From contig JAIUNM010000010.1 of NCBI GenBank assembly GCA_020162035.1, positions 60,634 to 124,633 of the forward strand: a DNA stretch of 64,000 bases, written 5' to 3'. The DNA is from Bacteroidota bacterium (GTDB lineage Bacteria > Bacteroidota > Bacteroidia > B-17B0 > Aurantibacillaceae). The position numbers and the translations under genes were made by a program. Shown piece by piece: positions 26,535 to 34,495 of this stretch; positions within the stretch are counted from its first letter, which is position 1; each line of letters starts with the position of its first letter. The notes under the pieces are model-generated. The model was not told the DNA's origin and ran no database searches. It saw only the letters and a program-made list of their open reading frames with translations.

Positions 26535-27437
26535 TTACTTTTTAGTTTTTCTAAATTCTAAAGGAGTTTTATCCGTATGCTTTTTAAAGAATTTGCCAAA
26601 ATTAGCAGGGTCTGAAAAGTTAAGTTGATAAGCTATTTCAGCAATGTCGAAATCGGTAAACTGAATTAAAGATTTTGCTTCTGTAATTAATCTTTCATTA
26701 ATATAACTCAAAGCATTTTTGTCGGATGCAGATTTAATTGACTGAGAGAGATGATTAGGTGTTACATTTAATAAGGCGGCATATTCTTCAATTGTTCTTT
26801 TTTCAATATAAAAGTTGTTTACTAATTGAATGAATTTTTGAAGTAAAATTTGTTGAGGTGTTGAAAATCCTTCTTCCCATTGTTTGAAAGCGTTGGTAAA
26901 TTCTTTTAATTGATACAATAAAGCAAGAAGTTTTACAGAGGCAATTTTATGTTGATTGTCATTCGTGTTTTCGTATGCTGAAAAAACTTCTTCAAAGTGT
27001 GGAGCAAATTCCTGAAATTTTGCTTCGTTGAGTTTGAAAAAGTTAGTGTGCAGAATATTGAAAAATGGAAACTCTTTTTCAAAGTTGGGTTTGAAAAATG
27101 ATAAGCATTCTTTTTTGAAATAGATTAAATAACCGTTAGCCGAGTTGTCTCTGTAAAAACTATAAAGCAGTCCGGGGGATTGAAAAACAAGAAAAGAATT
27201 GAGTTTAGTAACATTGGTGTTGTCGTATGTTATTTTGGTCTTGCCCGCATTTGATACCAAAGCAATAAAATAAAAGTCCTTGCGAAATGGAGGTTTGTAA
27301 TTGCTCATAGAACCTTCATTTTCTTTCAACCGAAGGCAAAAGAAATTCGGGTTTTTTGTCTCAATGTCTGATGGGATTGACTTTAAAAACTCATTGATGT
27401 CCTTGTAATATGGTATGTTGGATTTTAACTCTGTCAT
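26535..27437 (-). CDS. AraC-family transcriptional regulator
   Basis: A 300-aa regulator. The N-terminal 180 residues form an AraC-type cupin-like sensor (SNYKPPFRKDFYFIALVSNAGKTKI...), and the last 110 residues carry the two helix-turn-helix motifs (TPNHLSQSIKSASDKNAL; QLNFSDPANFGKFFKKHTDKTPLEFRK). The ATG at 27437 shares its A with the TGA of an eight-codon upstream ORF (27437-27463), so translation is probably coupled. The gene lies just inside a candidate cassette border (GTTAGC at 27489-27494) and shares the leader motif AGACAGACAC with the DUF3800 gene. The inducer is unknown. Confidence 0.9.
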   Translation of the reverse strand: MTELKSNIPYYKDINEFLKSIPSDIETKNPNFFCLRLKENEGSMSNYKPPFRKDFYFIALVSNAGKTKITYDNTNVTKLNSFLVFQSPGLLYSFYRDNSANGYLIYFKKECLSFFKPNFEKEFPFFNILHTNFFKLNEAKFQEFAPHFEEVFSAYENTNDNQHKIASVKLLALLYQLKEFTNAFKQWEEGFSTPQQILLQKFIQLVNNFYIEKRTIEEYAALLNVTPNHLSQSIKSASDKNALSYINERLITEAKSLIQFTDFDIAEIAYQLNFSDPANFGKFFKKHTDKTPLEFRKTKK

Positions 27438-27463
27438 CAGTTAGTTATCTGGCCATTCTTCAT
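27437..27463 (-). CDS. Eight-codon leader ORF coupled to the AraC regulator
   Basis: ATG AAG AAT GGC CAG ATA ACT AAC TGA encodes MKNGQITN. Its stop overlaps the AraC start (TGATG). Such minimal ORFs raise translation of genes without a ribosome-binding site in integron cassettes (known for attI1 ORF-11). Expression here is not shown by the sequence; the tight overlap is what supports it. Confidence 0.4.
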   Translation of the reverse strand: MKNGQITN

Positions 27464-27467
27464 TGTC

Positions 27468-27477
27468 GTGTCTGTCT
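27468..27477 (-). promoter_or_regulatory. Leader motif AGACAGACAC (copy 1, AraC gene)
   Basis: A 10-base motif also found at 28787-28796 in front of the DUF3800 gene. In both places it lies 9-11 bases after a GTTAGC cassette border and about 4-10 bases before an ATG. It may be a translation or promoter element carried by the cassettes; that role is inference. Confidence 0.45.
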
Positions 27478-27488
27478 TTACGCTTGCA

Positions 27489-27618
27489 GCTAACGGTTTC
27501 GGGCTTTGCGTTCGGGCGGGTTTCGGAGCACAAAAATTCAATTTATTACTAAAGTTCATTAAAAGCACAAAGCTCCAAGTTTGCACGTCAGCCCGCCTGA
27601 CGCAAAACCCGTGTTAGC
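27489..27618 (-). repeat. attC-like imperfect palindrome
   Basis: A 130-bp GC-rich imperfect palindrome in AT-rich surroundings. The ends are GCTAAC (27489-27494) and GTTAGC (27613-27618). Inside these, TTTGCG (27505-27510) and CGCAAA (27601-27606) pair, as do GGCGGG (27515-27520) and CCCGCC (27592-27597), and a GGAGC/GCTCC stem (27525-27529 with 27572-27576) closes the centre. Unpaired bases in between match attC architecture. It begins 11 bases after the DUF3800 stop codon on the minus strand, which is where attC lies in integron cassettes. The outer heptamers differ from the strict RYYYAAC/GTTRRRY consensus but keep the AAC/GTT. Confidence 0.65.
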
Positions 27619-27628
27619 ACCAGTTTTT

Positions 27629-28777
27629 TCAATTCTTTTCTATTAAGTTTTTTATTTCTTCATATTCGGGTCGTTCAAGCAAGTCAAGTTCATTCATCGT
27701 TGCCAACTTAATAACTTGTCTTGCTTCTTTAATGCGATTTAACATTGGTAAAATAATTCGTTTGCCGTGATTTACAAAGTTGTCTAAGTCTTTCGCAGTT
27801 GTCGGGATTTTGTAGCCTTGCCTGCCCGAAGCAATAAGAACTCCTTTATCCCTTAAATTACCGACTACTTTACTTCTAAAGTATTCGTCTTGAATTTTTG
27901 TCGGTCTGTTTTGGTTTAAATGTCCTAGTATTTCAGTTGTTGTTGTGTAACGGTTTTTAGGATATGCTCTTTGCAACCAAAGTAATAATTTTAAGAAATT
28001 TATTTGGTCAATTTTCTGTTGGTCGCTGCCAGTTTCTTTGTCCAAAAAGTCTTGAATACGTGTTATACATACTTCAGCTATACGAGAATCAAAACTTTCA
28101 TCAATGTTGCTTTTTTGAAATTCTTCATAAGTCCATTTAGGAGGAGGAAAAGATGTTAGGCTACTAATTCTTGGAGATAGAATATTTTGAAAATCATTAC
28201 TGTGTTCAGATTTCTTGAGGTCGTCAAATATGTAACCCAATGAACCTGCAACAAAGTCGGCTAATTGAATTAGTTCGCTTTGTTTACTGTTTTGAATGTT
28301 AAAGTCAGCACCAGAAAATAAATTTCTTGAATGGTTCTTCTCAACATATTTTTTAAATTCTTTCAAAAAATCATTTCCACCGTGTTCGTCAACATATAAG
28401 TCAAGCGTAGGGAAAGTCCGATATAATTCTTTGTATAGTAAATTATTAGTGAATTTGTAAAATGATTTTTTGAAGTTAAATCCTTCACCGTTCAGTTTTG
28501 TTTTGTCTAGAATGACAGCGTATATTGAAATGTCAAGTTTTGCAATATCTTCTAAAATTCGTTTCCGTCTTGCGTGGTCTGTCGCCACTTTACTTGATTT
28601 TAATTCACCAGTCTGAAATTTATGTTTTTGTCTTATTTCATTAACTTTTGATTTTAAAGTTTCAATATTTTCAGTCTTTGTAATAACAGTTGCAACAATA
28701 AAATGGCTTCCTTGAGTTTGAAAGTCAAATGAGTTGTTACCAAATTCGTCTGCAAATGCTGTTATTGGCTGTGTCAT
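27629..28777 (-). CDS. DUF3800 protein with C-terminal winged-helix-like region
   Basis: A 382-aa protein. The N-terminal 190 residues are DUF3800: FADEFGNN at 8-15, DLYVDEHGGND at 126-136 and IQLADFVAGSLG at 170-181, the three acidic motifs thought to form an RNase-H-like metal centre. The C-terminal half includes a helix-rich wHTH-like segment (RSKVVGNLRDKGVLIASGRQGYKIP). DUF3800 proteins are frequent in defence and mobile loci, but the activity is not established. I place the start at ATG 28777 (MTQPITAF). The frame stays open 26 codons upstream, but that part crosses the cassette border and looks non-coding. It lies between the border GTTAGCACC and the attC-like palindrome. Confidence 0.82.
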   Translation of the reverse strand: MTQPITAFADEFGNNSFDFQTQGSHFIVATVITKTENIETLKSKVNEIRQKHKFQTGELKSSKVATDHARRKRILEDIAKLDISIYAVILDKTKLNGEGFNFKKSFYKFTNNLLYKELYRTFPTLDLYVDEHGGNDFLKEFKKYVEKNHSRNLFSGADFNIQNSKQSELIQLADFVAGSLGYIFDDLKKSEHSNDFQNILSPRISSLTSFPPPKWTYEEFQKSNIDESFDSRIAEVCITRIQDFLDKETGSDQQKIDQINFLKLLLWLQRAYPKNRYTTTTEILGHLNQNRPTKIQDEYFRSKVVGNLRDKGVLIASGRQGYKIPTTAKDLDNFVNHGKRIILPMLNRIKEARQVIKLATMNELDLLERPEYEEIKNLIEKN

Positions 28778-28786
28778 TGCGTATTT

Positions 28787-28796
28787 GTGTCTGTCT
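28787..28796 (-). promoter_or_regulatory. Leader motif AGACAGACAC (copy 2, DUF3800 gene)
   Basis: The second copy of the 10-base motif described for 27468-27477. It lies between the cassette border at 28806-28811 and the DUF3800 ATG at 28777, with nine bases from border to motif and nine from motif to ATG. Confidence 0.45.
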
Positions 28797-28974
28797 AAAA
28801 TTGGTGCTAACTTAAGTATAAAAACAAATATACAAAATAAAATCATTTTTAACAATTACATTAAAACATCATTAAATTATTTATAATCAATACTTTATGC
28901 CGATTACAAACGGTTACAATTAATTATAGCCGTGTTTAAGTGTTTAGTAACCGAATATTGTTTTTTTACCCACT

Positions 28975-28982
28975 TACCTTTG
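28975..28982 (+). promoter_or_regulatory. TAnnTTTG promoter box of the ssb pair
   Basis: TACCTTTG matches the Bacteroidota -7 box. The first ssb ATG is 60 bases downstream. A 7-bp inverted repeat CGGTTAC (28911-28917) and GTAACCG (28947-28953) lies just upstream and could be an operator or a hairpin. Confidence 0.5.
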
Positions 28983-29042
28983 TACCGTTGATTTGATTTT
29001 AACACTTCAACCTTAATACGTAACAATTAAATAAATATAAAA

Positions 29043-29387
29043 ATGACAAACATCAAAAATCACGTTCAGTTAATAGGACGTTTAGGAGCCGAACCGCAAA
29101 TTAAAATTTTAGAAAACGGAAACAAACTTGCAAAATTTACTATTGCTATTAATAACATGTACACCAATAAACAAGGCGAAAAAGTAAAAAATACACAGTG
29201 GCATAATGTAATTACCTGGGGAGCACTTGCTAATATTACCGAACGTTTATTACACAAAGGAGTACAAGTAACCATTGATGGTAAGTTATTAAACCGCCAA
29301 TACACCGATAAAACAGGCATTACACATACAAATACCGAAATTGTGGCAAATGAATTATTTGTTCATTACCCAAAAAACAATGTATAA
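29043..29387 (+). CDS. ssb: Single-stranded DNA-binding protein, short form without C-terminal tip
   Basis: A 114-aa OB-fold SSB starting MTNIKNHVQLIGRLGAEPQI, with the family KNTQWHNVITWGALA block and a C-terminal strand that stops at HYPKNNV. Typical SSBs have 150-180 aa and an acidic DDDIPF-like tail for protein partners. This one has neither. The start ATG follows a 60-base leader with a TACCTTTG box. A second ssb-like gene follows 56 bases downstream. Codon use resembles the chromosome. It binds ssDNA, but recruitment of repair proteins through the tail is unlikely. Confidence 0.92.
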   Translation: MTNIKNHVQLIGRLGAEPQIKILENGNKLAKFTIAINNMYTNKQGEKVKNTQWHNVITWGALANITERLLHKGVQVTIDGKLLNRQYTDKTGITHTNTEIVANELFVHYPKNNV

Positions 29388-29443
29388 TTAAAAACTCGAT
29401 AAATAAATAAAAACAAAATAGTAATCAATTAAAACAAATAAAT

Positions 29444-29770
29444 ATGAATGCAGTAAACAAAGTACAATTAACAGGTAACATTGGTAATACACCAGAAGTT
29501 AAAACATTTGAAAACGGAAATAAATTATTAAAATTTTCGATGGCTACTAACGAAGAGTATAAAACCTATAAAGGCGATACCGCAAAAGATACGCAATGGC
29601 ATTTTGTTAGCGTTTGGGGTAAACAGGCCGAAGAGTTTGAAGGCAAACTTAAAAAAGGAAGTTTTATTAGTTTAGAAGGTAAAATAAATAACGTTAGTTA
29701 TACCGATAAAAGCGGAACTAAAAAATATATTACCGAAATTGTTGCTAAAGAAATTGAATTAAAACAATAA
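29444..29770 (+). CDS. ssb: Second single-stranded DNA-binding protein, short form
   Basis: A 108-aa OB-fold SSB (MNAVNKVQLTGNIGNTPEV, KDTQWHFVSVWGKQAEEFEGKL, SYTDKSGTKKYITEIVAKEIEL), similar to the gene before it but clearly diverged. It also lacks the acidic C-terminal tip. The pair is probably one transcript that ends at the hairpin at 29894-29921. A full-length chromosomal SSB is expected elsewhere, so these are probably auxiliary SSBs (inference). Confidence 0.92.
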   Translation: MNAVNKVQLTGNIGNTPEVKTFENGNKLLKFSMATNEEYKTYKGDTAKDTQWHFVSVWGKQAEEFEGKLKKGSFISLEGKINNVSYTDKSGTKKYITEIVAKEIELKQ

Positions 29771-29893
29771 TTGCGAGTAATTTAATGTAAATAGTCGATC
29801 CTCAAATAATCTATAAGTATTGACATTACAAGTCTTGATCAAAAAAAGTAAGCAAAACTAAAAAAAATAATTTTTTGAGAATTGACTAAATAC

Positions 29894-29921
29894 AAAAGGC
29901 TGTTTAATAAAACAGCCTTTT
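29894..29921. terminator. Bidirectional terminator between ssb and htpG
   Basis: A perfect 12-bp stem AAAAGGCTGTTT / AAACAGCCTTTT with an AATA loop. The arms end in T runs in both directions, so it can serve the plus-strand ssb transcript and the minus-strand htpG transcript. Confidence 0.9.
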
Positions 29922-29961
29922 GTTATTTTATAAAAAATACATTCTTTTTGTTTTAAACAAC

Positions 29962-31860
29962 CTAAATCAAATCAACACTTCGTTTTATAAAATTAGTTAA
30001 GCTTTCACCTTTTAATAAGCCTTGCGAAAGTAATGCTAAATCAGCCGCTTGTTTGGCTAAATTAATTTGTGTTGCTTCATCTTTCTCATTCATTATTCTA
30101 CTAATTAATGGGTGGTTGCTGTTAACTACCAAGTTATACATATCTGGCATATTACCATAAAATGCACCCATGCCTCCACCCCCAAGTTGGTTCATATCTT
30201 TCATCCTGCGCATAAACTCAGGACGTGTAATTAACATGGGTTGGTCTTTTTCACTTAAATTTTCAAACACTACAGTAAATTGTTCTTTATTTACTGTGCC
30301 TTCAATTATAGGTTGTAATGTTTTTTGGTCGGCTTCGGTTAATTTACTAATTGTATTATCGTCTTTTTTAATTAATTTATCTACCGTATCCGAATCTACT
30401 CTAACAAACTGGGTATCTTTTAACTTACTTTCTAAATGGTTAATGTAATGGGGGTCTAGCATTGTATCCATTAACAACACTTCGTATCCACGGTTTTTAG
30501 CTGCATCAATGTAAGCGTGTTGTTCGGCTACATTTGTTGCATATAAATAAATTATTTTGTTTTCTTTATTGGTTTGTAGTGGTTTTACATGGCTTTCAAA
30601 TTCATCAAAAGTAAAATACTTACCATCTGTAGTTTTTAATAAGCTAAACTTTACAGCTTTTTCGTAAAATTTTTCATCGCTTAAATTACCATATTGAACA
30701 AAAATTTTAATATCGTCCCATTTTTTTTCAAACTCTGCTCTATCTTTTTTAAATAACTCTTCTAACTTATCGGCAACTTTTTTAGTTATATGACTGCTAA
30801 TTTTTTTAACATTGCCATCGGCTTGTAAATAACTACGGCTAACGTTTAAAGGAATATCCGGACTATCAATAACACCGCGTAAAAGTGTTAAAAAATCAGG
30901 CACAATATTTTCAACATTATCTGTTACAAAAACTTGGTTGCAATAAAGTTGAATGCGGTCTTTAGGCATTTCTAACTTATTACTAAGTTTAGGGAAAAAT
31001 AATATACCTGTTAAATTAAACGGATAATCTACATTTAAATGGATATGAAATAAAGGGTCTTCAAACTGCATTGGGTAAAGCTCGCGGTAAAAAGCTTTGT
31101 AATCTTCATCTTTTAAATCGCTAGGCTTTTTTGTCCATGCAGGGTTTGGATTATTTATTATATTATCTACTTCAACTTCGGTTTGTTTTACTTCACCTTT
31201 GTCATCTTTTTCACCTTTATCAACCCATTCTTTTTTAGTTCCAAATTTAATTTCTACGGGTAAAAATTTACAGTATTTTTTAAGTAATCCTTCTATTTTA
31301 TGGTTTTCTAAATAGTCTTCGCAATCATCGGCAATGTGTAAAATAATATTAGTGCCTCTTTGTGTACGGTTAGATATTTCTTCGATTGTGTATTCTGGGC
31401 TTCCATCGCACTCCCAGCGCACAGCTTTGCTACCTACTTTATACGAAAGCGAATAAATTTCTACTTTTTTAGCAACCATAAAAGCGCTGTAAAAGCCCAA
31501 GCCAAAATGTCCGATTACAACATTTTTATCTACCTTATCTTTGTATTTATTTACAAACTCTTCGGCACCACTAAATGCAATTTGCGTAATGTATTTTTCA
31601 ATTTCATCTTTAGTCATACCAATACCTTTATCTTTAATGGTAATGGTTTTAGATGCTTTGTCAACTTCAACTTCAATTTTTAAATCGCCTAAATCACCTT
31701 TAGCTTCGCCCATGCTCGATAAAGCTTTAAGTTTTTGCGTAGCATCTGTTGCATTACTAACTAACTCGCGTAAAAATATTTCGTTATCGCTGTATAAAAA
31801 CTTTTTAATAATCGGAAAAATATTTTCCGTTTGCACATTAATTTTACCTGTTGAACTCAT
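29962..31860 (-). CDS. htpG: Molecular chaperone HtpG (Hsp90)
   Basis: A 632-aa Hsp90. The N-terminal ATP site shows ELVSNATDA (E-x-x-x-N), DKGIGM and HFGLGFYSAFMVA. The middle-domain catalytic arginine lies in SRSYLQADGN, and the C-terminal dimerisation domain is complete. The length is normal. ATG at 31860 gives the family start MSSTGKINVQTENIFPIIKKF. The gene is monocistronic and ends at the shared terminator. It folds client proteins under stress; no CIRCE or heat-shock promoter was recognised upstream. Confidence 0.97.
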   Translation of the reverse strand: MSSTGKINVQTENIFPIIKKFLYSDNEIFLRELVSNATDATQKLKALSSMGEAKGDLGDLKIEVEVDKASKTITIKDKGIGMTKDEIEKYITQIAFSGAEEFVNKYKDKVDKNVVIGHFGLGFYSAFMVAKKVEIYSLSYKVGSKAVRWECDGSPEYTIEEISNRTQRGTNIILHIADDCEDYLENHKIEGLLKKYCKFLPVEIKFGTKKEWVDKGEKDDKGEVKQTEVEVDNIINNPNPAWTKKPSDLKDEDYKAFYRELYPMQFEDPLFHIHLNVDYPFNLTGILFFPKLSNKLEMPKDRIQLYCNQVFVTDNVENIVPDFLTLLRGVIDSPDIPLNVSRSYLQADGNVKKISSHITKKVADKLEELFKKDRAEFEKKWDDIKIFVQYGNLSDEKFYEKAVKFSLLKTTDGKYFTFDEFESHVKPLQTNKENKIIYLYATNVAEQHAYIDAAKNRGYEVLLMDTMLDPHYINHLESKLKDTQFVRVDSDTVDKLIKKDDNTISKLTEADQKTLQPIIEGTVNKEQFTVVFENLSEKDQPMLITRPEFMRRMKDMNQLGGGGMGAFYGNMPDMYNLVVNSNHPLISRIMNEKDEATQINLAKQAADLALLSQGLLKGESLTNFIKRSVDLI

Positions 31861-31995
31861 AAATTTTATTTTAATTAATTAGGTATTTCAAAATTTATGC
31901 CTTAGTATATTATTCTGTCAAAATGGCAATATTTTTGAAAATAATTACTATATTTACTTTAATTCAAGATGTTTATAATTTACATTATTTAAAAT

Positions 31996-32835
31996 ATGAA
32001 AAAAATTACAATTTATTTTATGTTATTTATTTATGCTCAAACTATAAATGCACAAATAACTTTAGATTATGTTTATCCAAATGCATCTACAAAACTTTAT
32101 ATGGTAAACTTAGAAGTTTCAGGTATTAAATATGTATTAAAAAGTGATGTTGCTGGAAATCGTTTTATTAATTTTTACAACCTTAATCACTCTTTATGGA
32201 AAACGATTAATTGCAATTCATTCCCTATGAGTAGTACTATTGGACCTACACCAACACCACAGTATGCCTTTGACGCATTGTATATTTCTGAAAAACTATT
32301 TAATTGTGATAACAATATTGAATTTATGTATGTATCAACAGGTATAGGATGGTTTACTGCTGTTTATGATGAATTTGGAACAGCTTTATTATTAGCAGAC
32401 AGCTCTGCTCCTTTTTGTAAATTAAATATTCCTAACCAATTTAAACCTATTTATAACACACCTAACGGCACTAAATTAATACTTTCACATAAAAATGGTA
32501 GCGCAAAAGTGTATAATTTACCTTGTTCACTTACTACGGGTTTAAATCTTGATAAAACTATTAATAATGACATAAATGAAAGCAATTTAGTTGTTTATCC
32601 TAATCCTAGTTTTTATCACACAACAATTAAATTTAGTTTACCTAATGGAGTAAATTATGGTAATATAATTCTTAAAGATTTATTAGGTAAAGAAATTAAA
32701 CGATATAAAATAGATAATACTTTTTCAGAATTACTTATTGAGCAAGATCAAATACCAGCAGGAATTTATATTTATTCATTAGAAACTAATAATTCAGTAA
32801 TAGATTCTAAAAAAATTATTTTAAAATCTAACTAA
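31996..32835 (+). CDS. Secreted protein with T9SS sorting domain, function unknown
   Basis: A 279-aa exported protein (signal peptide to TINAQ, residue 20). The central 170 residues do not match anything I recognise. It has two cysteine pairs and many Asn/Tyr residues (e.g. CDNNIEFMYVSTGIGWFTAV), probably a beta-rich fold. The C-terminal 75 residues are a T9SS type A domain: VVYPNPSFYHTTIKFSL and IPAGIYIYSLET. The gene is divergent from htpG by 135 bases. Likely a surface or secreted protein. Confidence 0.85.
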   Translation: MKKITIYFMLFIYAQTINAQITLDYVYPNASTKLYMVNLEVSGIKYVLKSDVAGNRFINFYNLNHSLWKTINCNSFPMSSTIGPTPTPQYAFDALYISEKLFNCDNNIEFMYVSTGIGWFTAVYDEFGTALLLADSSAPFCKLNIPNQFKPIYNTPNGTKLILSHKNGSAKVYNLPCSLTTGLNLDKTINNDINESNLVVYPNPSFYHTTIKFSLPNGVNYGNIILKDLLGKEIKRYKIDNTFSELLIEQDQIPAGIYIYSLETNNSVIDSKKIILKSN

Positions 32836-32946
32836 TTTTTAATAATGTTATTTTTAAAATAATTAACTATTTAAGTTAGTAAAAAATAAAGTATTTTTTT
32901 AAATACATTAATACAATACAATCAAAAAAAAACCGTTATTTGCAAG

Positions 32947-34440
32947 GTGATAAGGCAACTTGTATTTATATTGTTTTTCGGATTGTTTATATTGTCTTGT
33001 AAAAAAGATAAAATAAAAACCGATAGTGATGCAAAGCTTACTTTTTCTACAGATACTGTATTTTTTGATACAGTTTTTACAACCTTAGGCTCATCTACTC
33101 GTAATTTTAGAGTAATTAACCCCTACTCTAATAAACTAAAAATTTCATCTATTAGGTTTGAGAGTGGTAACTCCTCTCAATTTATTGTAAATGTTGATGG
33201 CGCACAAGGTAAAGACTTTAAAGATATTGAAATTGCAGCTAAAGACAGTATGTACATTTTTGTACAAGTAAATGTTAATCCGCAAAACCCTAACACACCA
33301 TTTATAATTAGAGATAAATTAATTTTTGAAATAAATGGCAACACCCAAATTGTAAATCTCGAAGCATGGGGCCAAAACGCTTATTACCACCGCCCTACTT
33401 CGGCCATAAAGTTTAAAGATGGAACTTATTTATCTTATAGCATTATTGGCGAATTAAGTAATGCCGTAACCGGTTCGGGAAATAATTTTACTTTAAAAAC
33501 AGATAAACCTCATGTTGTTTTTGGTTATTTAGTTGTTGATAGTGCTCAAAAATTAATGGTGCCCGCAGGTGCAAAGTTTTTTATGAGTTACAAAGCTGGC
33601 TTGTGGGTTTATAGCGATGGCGAAATAAAAATAAAGGGAGCCTTAGGTAATGAAGTTACATTTAATAGCACCAGAACAGAGCCCGAATTTTACAACGAAC
33701 CTGGGCAATGGGACAGAATATGGATTAACGAAGGCAGCACAGGAAACGAAATTGATTATGCCATTATTAAAAATGGATTTGTTGGTGTACAAGCCGAACT
33801 TACATCAAACACAGGCACATTAACATTAAGCAAACCCCGAAAATTAAAAATAACTAACACGCAAATTCATAACATGAGTTTATGGGGATTGTATAGTTTT
33901 GCATATAACATTTATGGCTATAATAATGTAATTAGTAATTGTAAAGACAACGGTTTAAACATTTCGTTTGGTGGTAATTACACTTTTTTACATTGCACAT
34001 TTGCAAATTATTTTGACAAAGGGGATAAACCCAGAACTACACCAAACATAAATATTAACAACTATTACGAAGATTTAGTATTACCTATGGATAGTTGTTA
34101 CTTTGGAAACTGTATTATTGACGGTAAATTAGATAACGAAATAAACATTGATTTAAAAACAAATACAAGCTATACGCCAAGTTTACAGTTTAGTAATAGT
34201 TGGTTAAAAACAACAATAAATTTAAGCGACGTTAGCAGATTTATTGAAGTTAAAACAGGCAATACTATTACTTATATTGCTAAAGAAAGTTTTAATTTTA
34301 AACCGCAAACCGGGCAAAATAATTTTTTGAAAAATTTTACTGGCTCAAAGGCCTTGCTTGATGTAATAAAAGTACCACAAGATTTACTTGGCACCAATAG
34401 AAACTCAAGCTTGGTTACCGTTGGTGCATACGAGTTTTAG
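32947..34440 (+). CDS. Lipoprotein with putative right-handed beta-helix
   Basis: A 497-aa lipoprotein: LFILSCKKDKI gives lipobox Cys at residue 17. An Ig-like domain (about 30-140: LTFSTDTVFFDTVFTTLGSSTRNFRVINPYSN) is followed by a repetitive stretch with many Asn and Gly residues (about 200-400) typical of parallel beta-helix proteins, such as the NALINNG-like turns around ISNCKDNGLNISFGGNYTFLHCTF. No polysaccharide-lyase residues are identified. The start is GTG at 32947; no ATG lies near. The neighbour downstream is a symporter, with no clear link. Confidence 0.8.
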   Translation: MIRQLVFILFFGLFILSCKKDKIKTDSDAKLTFSTDTVFFDTVFTTLGSSTRNFRVINPYSNKLKISSIRFESGNSSQFIVNVDGAQGKDFKDIEIAAKDSMYIFVQVNVNPQNPNTPFIIRDKLIFEINGNTQIVNLEAWGQNAYYHRPTSAIKFKDGTYLSYSIIGELSNAVTGSGNNFTLKTDKPHVVFGYLVVDSAQKLMVPAGAKFFMSYKAGLWVYSDGEIKIKGALGNEVTFNSTRTEPEFYNEPGQWDRIWINEGSTGNEIDYAIIKNGFVGVQAELTSNTGTLTLSKPRKLKITNTQIHNMSLWGLYSFAYNIYGYNNVISNCKDNGLNISFGGNYTFLHCTFANYFDKGDKPRTTPNININNYYEDLVLPMDSCYFGNCIIDGKLDNEINIDLKTNTSYTPSLQFSNSWLKTTINLSDVSRFIEVKTGNTITYIAKESFNFKPQTGQNNFLKNFTGSKALLDVIKVPQDLLGTNRNSSLVTVGAYEF

Positions 34441-34463
34441 TAATCTATAACTTATAATTAACT

Positions 34464-34471
34464 TAACTTTG
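34464..34471 (+). promoter_or_regulatory. TAnnTTTG promoter box of the dicarboxylate symporter
   Basis: TAACTTTG matches the -7 consensus. The ATG is 25 bases downstream (34496), leaving a short leader. Confidence 0.5.
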
Positions 34472-34495
34472 GGTTATTTTTATAACTTTACCAAC

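Larger units (their letters stand above)
27489..28811 (-). mobile_element. Candidate integron-type gene cassette carrying DUF3800
   Basis: On the minus strand the unit starts with GTTAGCACC (28811-28803), carries the DUF3800 gene, and ends with GGTGCTAAC (27621-27613) and the palindrome up to GTTAGC (27494). The nine bases at the start are the exact complement of the nine bases at the end of the ORF region. This is what is expected when a circular cassette with a perfect R''/R' stem opens at G/TT. No integrase is in the window. A single-cassette or integrase-less cluster fits best. Confidence 0.6.
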
